19,465 bases of DNA from JAUVZF01 sp035529015 (GTDB lineage: Bacteria > Planctomycetota > Phycisphaerae > FEN-1346). The position numbers were made by a program, and so were the translations under genes. Shown in pieces: positions 6,899 to 14,700 of this stretch. Numbering within the stretch: position 1 is the stretch's first letter; each line of letters starts with the position of its first letter. The notes under the pieces are model-generated. The model worked only from the letters and a program-made list of their open reading frames with translations, had not been told where the DNA came from and made no database searches. Location: NCBI GenBank assembly GCA_035529015.1, contig DATKXP010000283.1, forward strand, positions 1-19,465, read 5' to 3'.

Positions 6899-7536
6899 CC
6901 CGGCCACCGAGTATCGAGGTCGTGTGCCACGCCCAGCCGGTCGAGCACTTTGGCGACGACGAAGTCCACGAAGTCTGCCGGCGACTGCGGATGATGGTAG
7001 AAGCCCGGCATGGCGGGCATGACGACGGCCCCGGCCCGGGCCAGGCGGGCCATGTTCTCCAGGTCGATCGGCGTCACGGGCATCTCGCGCGGGACGACGA
7101 CCAGCGGCCGGCCTTCCTTGAGGGCGACCTGCGCTGCGCGCTGCAGCAGGTTCTGCGCCAGGCCGTTCGCGAGGGCGGCCAACGTGTTCATCGAGCAGGG
7201 GATGACGACGGCGGCCTCGGCGCGAAACGATCCCGATGCGGGCGGCGCGCCCAGGGCTTCGGCCGGCCGGTACGTTACGCCCGCCAGGATGTCCTGCGGC
7301 CACAGGCTCGCCAGGTCGGGCTCGGCGGTTGAGCCGGCCATGCCCGCCTCGTCGGCCAGGACAAGCCGGCCCGCCGCCGACACGATCAGGTCCACGTGCC
7401 GGCCGGCCCGCACGGCGCACTCGACCAGGCGGACCGCGTACGGCGTGCCGCTGGCGCCCGTGATGCCGACGACGAGCGTCCGGCTGCCGGCGCGGTCAGC
7501 GTCGGGCGTCGGGGCTGCGGAGTTGGGCCTGGACAT
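6883..7536 (-). CDS. ubiX: UbiX-family flavin prenyltransferase
   Basis: 217 aa from the ATG at 7536, with AAGGA 9 nt upstream. The start lies inside the end of the preceding gene (41-nt overlap in another frame). The enzyme attaches a dimethylallyl group to FMN, making the prenylated flavin cofactor that UbiD decarboxylases need. Motifs seen are VGITGASGTPYAVRL (23-37, FMN-binding Rossmann-like loop), IPCSMNTLAALANGLAQNLL (Ser-Met-x-Thr block), the VVPREMPVTPIDLENM block and VVMPAMPGFYHHPQS near the C-terminus. These are the standard order for the family. The first ~18 residues are a non-conserved extension. Pairing with ubiD in one operon supports a role in the decarboxylation step of the menaquinone pathway. 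Confidence 0.93.
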   Translation of the reverse strand: MSRPNSAAPTPDADRAGSRTLVVGITGASGTPYAVRLVECAVRAGRHVDLIVSAAGRLVLADEAGMAGSTAEPDLASLWPQDILAGVTYRPAEALGAPPASGSFRAEAAVVIPCSMNTLAALANGLAQNLLQRAAQVALKEGRPLVVVPREMPVTPIDLENMARLARAGAVVMPAMPGFYHHPQSPADFVDFVVAKVLDRLGVAHDLDTRWPGCDRP

Positions 7537-9220
7537 AGACGAGTTCCTTTTCGACACGGTCCTCGAGGGCCGTGACGTACGGGTCGGCCGGGTTGCGTTT
7601 TTCGCGTGCGGCGAGGTCTTTCTGGGCGGCGAGCAGGTGTGTCCTGGCTTCGCGCATGGCGGCCGGGTCGGAGGCGGCCTGGGCGAAGAGGTTGCGTGCG
7701 GCCGCCACATGCGCGAGCAGCGCCCCGTCGGTGCCGGGCCACGTGGCGGCAACCTCGGCCAGGCCCTGGACCCTCTTGGTGTCGTCGGCCTCGAAGACGG
7801 CCAGGTCGAAGGCGACGTTGTCGGCCACGGCGCCCTTCGGATCGACATCGCGGGCCGCCAGCAGCGCCGTGCGGTACGGGTTGGTGCCCCTGAGGCCGAG
7901 GGCGACGAAGTACAGGCCGAGGGCGCGGCTGCTCTCTGCGGTGTCCTTGCGGTTGTCGGCCAGAAGGGCCAGCCGTATCAGCACGTCGTGGCGGACGGCG
8001 GCCAGGCGGTCGGCCTGCTCTTTGGCCCGCAAGTCCCGGCCGATCGAAAACAGGTCCGAGACGAGGCTGAATTCGGCCAGTGGATCCTCGGCAGGCGCCT
8101 CGAACGCGGCGGCCTGAACGAGGGCGTCGCGGTAGAGGGTCTCGGCCTGGTCGAACAGGCCCTGCCTTGCGGCTGCGTCGCCGAGATGCCGCCGCGCCTC
8201 GGCCGCCCACGGACTCTCCGGATGGTGCTGGAGCAGTTCGTTCCAGACCTTCTCGGCCGATGGCGACCCCGCCTCCGGCGCGGCCGCGTCCGGTGTCCTT
8301 TCGAGGCCCCTCGCCAGGCGGGCGCGCACCTCGTCGGCACGCGGGCTGTCCGGGTGGCGGCGCAGGAAGGCCCGCAGCCGCCGGCAGCGTGACCCGCCCG
8401 CCTCTGTCGAGGGCCCGCCGGTCTCGGCGGCCAGGACCATGCCGTATCGGACCTCGTCGATGCCGACGACGGCCAGCAGCACCAACACGGGCGCGGCTGT
8501 CAGGACCGTCAACAGCACGCCCGGCCAGCGGACGTGCCAGCGGTCGGCCCACCCGATGCCGACGACCACGGCGCACGCGGCAGCGGCCAGGACGACGGCC
8601 GTCACCGGGGGCACGTACGCCAGCGAACGCAAGCCGGGAGGGAACCCCGGCCCGGCCTGAACGAGCAGCGCCGGGTCCACCGCCGCCGCGGCCACCGGCG
8701 CCTCGCCCGTGCCGAAATCCGTCAGCGCCGTCGTCACGAACCAGTAGACGGCGATCGGCACCAGCCCCAGCAGGGCGCTCGAGAGTTTGCTCCGGAGCCT
8801 GAGCGTGTGGCCGGCGGCGATCCAGACGCCCGGCACCGTCGCCGCCGCGAGGCCAATGCTCGGGCCGAGCGCCGCAATCACCAGCGTCAGCAGCCAGCCG
8901 CCCCGTTTCCCGTACATCATCCCCGCCAGGATGGGCGCCACGGCCAGCATGGCCAGCCACCCGCCGAGGACGAAGCCGTAGGCCGGACGGTCGATGATTG
9001 AGACCGGCCACGCCGCCCACGATCCGAGATCGACCTCCGGCCGCACGAACGGGTCGATGTGCCCCGTGAGCATGTGGCGGAGCGTCCAGGCCAGGCCGCC
9101 CGTCACGAGCACCAGCAGGCCCAGGTACACGTTGGCCTCGGGCAGGTACGCTCGGCCGCAGCGGTTGCAGACCTCGTCGCCGACGTCGGTCTCGTAGAAG
9201 AAACACTTGGCACAGTGCAT
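7496..9220 (-). CDS. Zinc-ribbon, multi-pass membrane, TPR protein (unknown function)
   Basis: 574 aa from the ATG at 9220, six bases after the menG stop; the ribosome site is weak (AAGG-like, 5'-AAGGCGG, about 9 nt away). Three parts are visible. Residues 1-23 are a zinc-ribbon-like knuckle with C3-x2-C6 and C18-x2-C21. Residues ~31-253 hold about six membrane segments (near 31-47, 82-101, 108-136, 147-165, 201-224 and 233-253), one loop being long and Pro/Gly/Ala-rich. Residues ~280-570 form a soluble helical tail with TPR-like spacing (for example AFLRRHPDSPRADEVRARLARGL, then WNELLQHHPESPWAAEARRHLGDAAARQGLFDQAETLY). The cytoplasmic ribbon and TPR tail suggest an assembly or partner-binding role at the membrane. 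It sits between menG and ubiX and overlaps ubiX by 41 nt, so expression is tied to menaquinone synthesis. No known name can be given. Confidence 0.85.
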   Translation of the reverse strand: MHCAKCFFYETDVGDEVCNRCGRAYLPEANVYLGLLVLVTGGLAWTLRHMLTGHIDPFVRPEVDLGSWAAWPVSIIDRPAYGFVLGGWLAMLAVAPILAGMMYGKRGGWLLTLVIAALGPSIGLAAATVPGVWIAAGHTLRLRSKLSSALLGLVPIAVYWFVTTALTDFGTGEAPVAAAAVDPALLVQAGPGFPPGLRSLAYVPPVTAVVLAAAACAVVVGIGWADRWHVRWPGVLLTVLTAAPVLVLLAVVGIDEVRYGMVLAAETGGPSTEAGGSRCRRLRAFLRRHPDSPRADEVRARLARGLERTPDAAAPEAGSPSAEKVWNELLQHHPESPWAAEARRHLGDAAARQGLFDQAETLYRDALVQAAAFEAPAEDPLAEFSLVSDLFSIGRDLRAKEQADRLAAVRHDVLIRLALLADNRKDTAESSRALGLYFVALGLRGTNPYRTALLAARDVDPKGAVADNVAFDLAVFEADDTKRVQGLAEVAATWPGTDGALLAHVAAARNLFAQAASDPAAMREARTHLLAAQKDLAAREKRNPADPYVTALEDRVEKELVYVQAQLRSPDARR

Positions 9221-9226
9221 AGGCGA

Positions 9227-10117
9227 TTACCGCCTTATCGCGGCACGTCGTTCCACGTTGTGCGCGGCGGGTTTCCCGACCCGCCGCGCCGCGATCGACG
9301 CACTGCCTGCCGCGCGGTGGGTGGCGACACCCGCCGCGCACGCGTCACGTCGGACCGTCTCGCACGGTTTCTGCCCCACGTAGACCGAGGCGATGCCGCC
9401 GGCCTGCGGCTCGAGGCGGACCTGATCCAGGCCCGCCTCCCGCATGGCGTCGGCCACGCCCTTGGGCGGGCCGAAGTCCCTGATCGACGCCACGAGATAC
9501 GCGTACGCCCCGTGACGGCCCCGGGAAACCCACCCTCCTAGCCTAGGCAGAACGTGGCGAAAGTAAAGGCCGAACAGCCCGGCCAGCGCGCCCTGGTCAC
9601 GCGGCCGGTGGAACTCAAGGATCGCCACGCGCCCTCCCGGGCGCAGGATGCGGACCATTTCCGCAAGGCAGCGCCGGGGCTCGTTGAGATTCCTCAGACC
9701 GAAGGCGCATGTGGCGGCGTCGGCCGAGGCATCGGGCAGCGGCAGCGCCAGAACGTCGGCCTCGACGAGCGCCGTCCGCCGCGCGAGGCCCGCCCGCGCC
9801 AGTTTGTCCCGGGCCCGCTCAAGCATCGGACGGCAGTAATCGCACGCGACGACGCGGGCCCGCGGCGCACGACGAAGCACCTCGACGGCCAGATCGCCCG
9901 TGCCGGTGCAGACATCGACCACGGTGATGGGGGACGTGTCCCGGACCCTCCGGTCGCGGCTCGGCATCGCCGCCAGCGCGGTGTGCTGGCGCCAGCGTCG
10001 GTCCAGGTTGGCCGAGAGCAAGTGGTTCAGCAGGTCGTACCGCCGGGCCACGGCCGCGAACATGGCCCGGAGGTCTCGGCTGAAGCGGGTGCCGGGATGG
10101 ACAGGGTTATGCGTCAT
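9227..10117 (-). CDS. menG: Demethylmenaquinone methyltransferase (UbiE/MenG) with repeat-encoded tail
   Basis: 296 aa from the ATG at 10117, overlapping the ubiD stop by 11 nt. It is a SAM-dependent C-methyltransferase for the last step of menaquinone synthesis, acting at the membrane. Seen are the N-terminal block MFAAVARRYDLLNHLLSANLDRRW, motif I VVDVCTGTGDLAVEV (66-80, glycine-rich SAM loop), D93 in ACDYCRPML (motif II), FGLRNLNEPRRCL (139-151), LRPGGRVAILEF (158-169), AYAYLVASIRDFGPPKG (205-220) and the family's usual end GGIASVYVGQK (240-250). Residues 251-296 are extra, Arg/Ala-rich and unlike UbiE/MenG. Their DNA (9230-9367) contains two 28-bp palindromes. The enzyme core looks complete. 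The tail was probably acquired when repeats filled the gap before the next gene. Confidence 0.93.
   Translation of the reverse strand: MTHNPVHPGTRFSRDLRAMFAAVARRYDLLNHLLSANLDRRWRQHTALAAMPSRDRRVRDTSPITVVDVCTGTGDLAVEVLRRAPRARVVACDYCRPMLERARDKLARAGLARRTALVEADVLALPLPDASADAATCAFGLRNLNEPRRCLAEMVRILRPGGRVAILEFHRPRDQGALAGLFGLYFRHVLPRLGGWVSRGRHGAYAYLVASIRDFGPPKGVADAMREAGLDQVRLEPQAGGIASVYVGQKPCETVRRDACAAGVATHRAAGSASIAARRVGKPAAHNVERRAAIRR
9262..9289. repeat. 28-bp palindrome, family copy 3
   Basis: The arms gcgcggcggg (9262-9271) and cccgccgcgc (9280-9289) are perfectly complementary around an 8-base loop; the first loop pair (t9272-a9279) can also pair. It lies within the coding tail of menG, so it is translated in the minus frame. 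Confidence 0.7.
9312..9339. repeat. 28-bp palindrome, family copy 4
   Basis: The arms gcgcggtggg (starting 9312) and cccgccgcgc (ending 9339) pair with one G-T wobble around an 8-base loop. It lies 22 bases from copy 3 and, like it, inside the 3' end of menG. Confidence 0.65.
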
Positions 10118-11567
10118 GGTCGTCGAAGCCGTATTCCTTCCATCGCCGGGTGACGCGCCGGGTGACGTCGGGGTCGGGTTCGATCGGGTCGGGCCACGGC
10201 CGGCTGCCGACCTCCTCGGGCAGTTTGCGCGTGGCGTCGATGCCGAGTTTGCCCGGCGGGCCGTCGGCGGGCGCGGCGTGGTCCAGGACGTCGGCCGGGC
10301 CGGTCGTGACGAGGAGGTCTCGCTTTGGGTCGGCCTCGGCCCCGACGCGCCAGAGCACCTCCTCGGCGTCCTGGACGTTGACGGTTTCGTCAACCACCAC
10401 GAGGAACTTGGTGTACATCATCTGCCCCAGGCCCCAGAGGGCGTGCATCACCTTGCGGGCCTGCCACGGATGTGTCTTGCGGATGCTGACGAAGGCCCAG
10501 TTGTGGAACACGCCGAAGAGCGGCAACGCCAGGTCCACCACCTCGGGCACGACCGTCCGGATGACCGGCAGAAACAGCCGCTCGGTCGCCTTGGCCAGGT
10601 AGCAGTCCTCTTTCGGGTACCGGCCGACCACGGTCGTCGGGTAGATGGCGTCGGCCCGGTGGGTGATGGCCGTCACGTGCATGACGGGGTAGTGGTCGGG
10701 CGGCGTGTAGTAGCCGGTGTGGTCGCCGAAGGGCCCTTCGAGGGCCGTCTCGCCGGGGTCCACGGTGCCTTCGATGACGATCTCGGCCTCGGCCGGAACG
10801 TGGACCGGCACCGTCACGGCGCGGACCAGCCGCACCGGTTCGCCGCGGAGGATTCCGGCCAGGACGAGTTCGTCCATGCCGTGGGGCAACGGTGCGGTGG
10901 CGGCGTAGGTGAGGACGGGGTCGCCGCCGAGAGCGACGGCCGCGGGCATGGCCTCACCTCGCTCGGCCCAGGCCCGGAAGTTGCGGGCGCCGTCGTGGTC
11001 GCGGTGCCAGTGCATGCCCAGGCGGCGCGGGCCGAAGACCTGCATCCGGTACATGCCGACGTTGCGGCCGCCCGACGTCGGGTCGGTCGTGTAGACCTGG
11101 CCGAGCGTAATGAAGGGCCCGCCGTCGCCGGGCCAGCACTGGATGATGGGCAGCGAGCCGAGGTCGGCCTCGGCGGTATGGACCACTTCCTGGCACGGCC
11201 CGGTGCGGACGGTCTTGGGTGCGGCGCCGGCGGCTTTCAGGAGCCGGGGTGCGGCTTTGATCTTCTCGAAGAGCCCGGCGTCGGCAGCGGGCGGTCGAAG
11301 CAGCGCGGCCAGCCGGGAGGCGATCTCGTCGAGGTCCTCGCCGCCCAGCGCCCACGCCATCCGCTGCATCGACGCGAAGGCGCCCGCGAGGACCGGCATC
11401 TCGTGGCCCGCCACGTTCTCAAACAGCACCGCCGGGCCGCCGCCGGCCACGAGGCGCGAGGCGATCTCGGCGATCTCCAGATGCGGCGAGACCTCGGCCG
11501 CCACGCGGCGGAGTTGGCCCGCTGCTTCGAGACGTGCGATGAATTGTCGCATCTCTTGCGCCGGCAT
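10107..11567 (-). CDS. ubiD: UbiD-family prenyl-FMN-dependent decarboxylase (menaquinone)
   Basis: 486 aa from the ATG at 11567, chosen because GAGG lies 8 nt upstream and homology-like text starts at MRQFIARLEAAGQLRRV. The frame is open upstream into the preceding gene but is not protein-like. The enzyme removes the ring carboxylate of the prenylated naphthoate intermediate, using the cofactor made by UbiX. Visible features are NVGMYRMQVFGPRRLGMHW (169-187, prFMN/metal loop, with R174 as the expected catalytic Arg), E266 in VIEGTVDP and EGPFGDHTGYYTPPDHYP (277-294, with E277 and D282 the acidic partners of the Arg). THPWQARKVMHALWG and VVDETVNVQDAEEVLWR form the C-terminal domain. Length and blocks match the decarboxylases found in futalosine-pathway operons (SCO4490-like). 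A 133-nt gap separates it from the gene upstream, the largest gap in the operon. Confidence 0.93.
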   Translation of the reverse strand: MPAQEMRQFIARLEAAGQLRRVAAEVSPHLEIAEIASRLVAGGGPAVLFENVAGHEMPVLAGAFASMQRMAWALGGEDLDEIASRLAALLRPPAADAGLFEKIKAAPRLLKAAGAAPKTVRTGPCQEVVHTAEADLGSLPIIQCWPGDGGPFITLGQVYTTDPTSGGRNVGMYRMQVFGPRRLGMHWHRDHDGARNFRAWAERGEAMPAAVALGGDPVLTYAATAPLPHGMDELVLAGILRGEPVRLVRAVTVPVHVPAEAEIVIEGTVDPGETALEGPFGDHTGYYTPPDHYPVMHVTAITHRADAIYPTTVVGRYPKEDCYLAKATERLFLPVIRTVVPEVVDLALPLFGVFHNWAFVSIRKTHPWQARKVMHALWGLGQMMYTKFLVVVDETVNVQDAEEVLWRVGAEADPKRDLLVTTGPADVLDHAAPADGPPGKLGIDATRKLPEEVGSRPWPDPIEPDPDVTRRVTRRWKEYGFDDHDA

Positions 11568-11627
11568 GTTGCCGACCTCGATTGGCACCGCGCCCGGCGT
11601 GGCGCGCGGCACGGCAGGCGAACGTGA

Positions 11628-11647
11628 CCCGGTGCTGCCGCACCGGG
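11628..11647 (-). promoter_or_regulatory. Stem-loop in the gap between the AsmA-like gene and ubiD
   Basis: A perfect 8-bp stem, cccggtgc (11628-11635) with gcaccggg (11640-11647), closes a 4-base loop. It lies in the only sizeable intergenic gap of the operon (11568-11700). It could be an RNA processing or stabilising element or a partial terminator that lowers ubiD-distal expression. There is no U-run, so strong termination is unlikely. Confidence 0.35.
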
Positions 11648-11700
11648 CTCGCGGCTTGGAACCCAACACACTCTCGCCGATGCCTGCAAATACCTGCGGC

Positions 11701-14700
11701 TCACTCGCCCGCGGGGGCGCGATCATCGACGGCCGGCGCCACGAGCGGCCGCTTGATCTCGGGCTCAGCCTCGCCGATGCGGCGAATCAGTTGCAGCAGC
11801 ACGTTTCGCCGAATGAACACGTCGTAGGCGAACTCGTGCGGCAGGACGTAACTGATCTGTTGCTCGGCGAACTGACCGCCGACGATGCGGCCGGCGTAGT
11901 GCATCAGCGGCAGTTTGCCCTGGTCGAGGGTGCGGCTGATGGTCTTGGAGCCGAGGCTTACCGAGAGGTCCACGCCCAGTTTGTAGGAGGTCCGCCCGTC
12001 GGGATACGTGACCCCGAAGATGTACAGGTCGTAGGCCTTGCCGTCGAAGAGCATCCGGTTGTCGGTGTCGCCGTTGGGCTTGTTCTCGTACACGTTGCTC
12101 ATCTGGTTGAAGTGGTACCGGGTCAGTTTCAGGCCGGGCAGCAGCCGCGTCATGTAGTCGGGCGCACCCGGGCCCTCAAGCAGCCCCTCTGTCAGGACGG
12201 TCTCGCCGCGGCCGACCGAATGCGCCCCCTCCTCGAACGTTCGCGTGAAGGCCGCGCGCGTGCTGACCGACCCGGATACCTGCATGCCGGGGAAGGTCGA
12301 GTCAATGAAGGGCTTGAGGTTGTCGGCCATCTTCAGGTTGCGTGCGTCGTACGTCACCGACAGGACGGGTACGTCGCGTCGGAAGTCGAGTGCCATCTCG
12401 CCGCTGACGAGTCCCTCGTTCAGCGTGCAGGCGAAGCGCGGCATGAGGAAGCGGCCGTCGGCCAACCGGCCCTCGGCCGACAACTCCGCCAGGTCGTATC
12501 GCGCCTCCCACTCCGGGACGGCAAAGGTGACGCGGTCAATCTGGATCTCGGCCGACATCCTCGCCCCCGCGAGCAACCGCTGGACCCGCTGCGCCAGGCG
12601 GTCCGAGAGCGATCGCCCGGGTTGCCCGCCGCTGTCCTCGGCCGGTGTGGAATCGTGGCGCGCCGCCAGACGCTCGGCCGTCCGGCGGATCATCTCCTGG
12701 GCCTCGTTCAGGTCGAGGGCCTTGCCGCGCACCAGCAGCGACCCCGTGGGATCGTCGTTCGGGTGGGCGACGTAGGCGACGAGGGTCAGGTCGGACCCGC
12801 CGGCCGTCAGGGCCAAACCGTCGCCGGTCTTGAGGCGTTGGTGGGTGTAGTCGATCGGGCCGTCGAGGCGCACCGTCTTGCCGAGCCATTCGATGCGGGT
12901 CTTGTCGAAGGTGAGGTGGCACGATTCGAGTTCCGCGGCCTTCGCGTCGGCGGCGGCCTTGACGTCGAGGGTCACGGCGCCGCTGGGCCTCAAGTCGGCC
13001 AGGTGCGCCGGCAGCAGTGAGGCGACGAGGCGCGAGTCCGGGACGCGGCCGCGAACGCGAAGCGTCCAGGCCGTCGGCCGCTCGAGCAGGACGAGCCGCG
13101 GGTCGTCGAAGAGGAGTCGTCCCTCGGCCGAGGCCGTCGCGTCCGCGAGGTCCAACTCCAGCCGGTCCACGACCATCTCGCCGGGGACCTCGCCGTATCG
13201 GACGTCGAGGCCGACGGCGGCCTTGGTGCCGGGTGGCTTGAGGACGGCCGGGCGGTCGGCGGGGGCGCCGTCGGTCTGTGTGGGGCCCGCGGCGGCGATG
13301 CGGCAGTCGGTGGCATCCACGTCGAGACGCAGCCGCCCGCGGGTCGGCGTGCCGGAGAAGGAGAGCGACCAGACGGTCGGCCCCTCCAGGCGGCACTGGT
13401 CGTACACCGGTTCGAGCCAGGGCAGCGACCGGCGCAGCGCCGGGCCGTGGGTCCAGTCGGCGTGGACCTTCAGGTTAGCCTCCTCGAGGACGGCGGCGAT
13501 GAGGGCCGCTCCGCGCAGTGGCGAGGCCAGGGCGTCCTGGTCGAGCCGGACCCAACCGTCGGCCCGGGCCACCGAGTCGCCAAGTTGCACCTTGACGTTG
13601 GCCAGGCGGACCGTGACCGGTTTGTGCGGCGCGGGCGCGAACTCGGCTTCCAGGTTAAGGGTCATCGCCCGGCCGGCGGGTTTGTTCAGGTAGCGCCCGG
13701 CGTCGAGGTGGGTGTGCGTCAGGTCGAGGCCGCCGCTCACCTCGAGTGTTTGCTTCCGCATGGCCAGGGCGAACGTGCCCTCGGCACGCCCGCCGGCGCG
13801 ATAACTTTCGAGGCTGCGCTTGAGCAGGGGCGAGAGTTCCGACGCCTTGGCCAGGTCGGACACCTGGGCCCGGACGTCGAGCGTCGTGGTCGGGAGCAGT
13901 GTGACGTTGACGGCGGAGGTGGGCTTGCGTTTCTCGGCCGGCCGGGCCGCGTCCGCCGGGGCGTTCGGGTCGGGTTCGGCGTCAGGCGCGCGGGCGGCGG
14001 CCAGGTCGAGCCACTTGAGGTCGAGCACACCGTCGGCCTTGGCGTCGATGCGGGCGCCGGGCAGCGTGACGTGGGCCTCCGCCTCCACCTGGCTCCACGT
14101 GCCGGTGTGCCAGTAACTCGTGAGGTCCAGGGACGCCGGCAACCCGGTCGGTTTGGCGAAGTAGTCGCCGACGTGGACGGCCATCTGCTGGAGGTCGGCC
14201 TCCATCCGGCTGCGGAGTCGGCCCTCGGCCAAGTCGGCCTCGACGGCGAAGGTGGCCCCGCCGGCGAGCGGAGGCGGGTCCTGTGCGAAGCGGTCCGGCG
14301 CGATGATCGCCCCGATGGCCTCGGCGCCCGAGACGCCCAGCGTGCCCTCGAACCGGCCGACCGGATGCTCGTCTCTCTTCCGGGGCCAGTCGATTCGGGC
14401 CGAGCCGCGCCATTGCAGGACCCCGTTGCCGAGGTTGATTTTCAACTCTCGGACGTTGGATCGGCGCGCGTCGGGAACCAGATCGATCCGGGCGCTGAAC
14501 GTGGCGGGCATGCCGCCGGGCTTGTGGGTTTGAGCGGCGCCGGCGAGCACCATGGCTGTCAGGTCGCCACGGACCTTGGCCGTCCACGTGGGCAGGGCAT
14601 CGGACGGCGCGTCGGCATCCTGGGCCGGCCCGCACGCCACGTCCAGGGCCAGCGCCCCCGCCGGACGGAGCCCCTTGAGCGGCGCGCCGAGCGCCGGCAG

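Noticed and set aside
11568..11726. Upstream extension of ubiD into the AsmA-like gene
   Set aside because: The added 53 residues are not UbiD-like and cross the hairpin; the ATG at 11567 has a GAGG site and starts at the family N-terminus.
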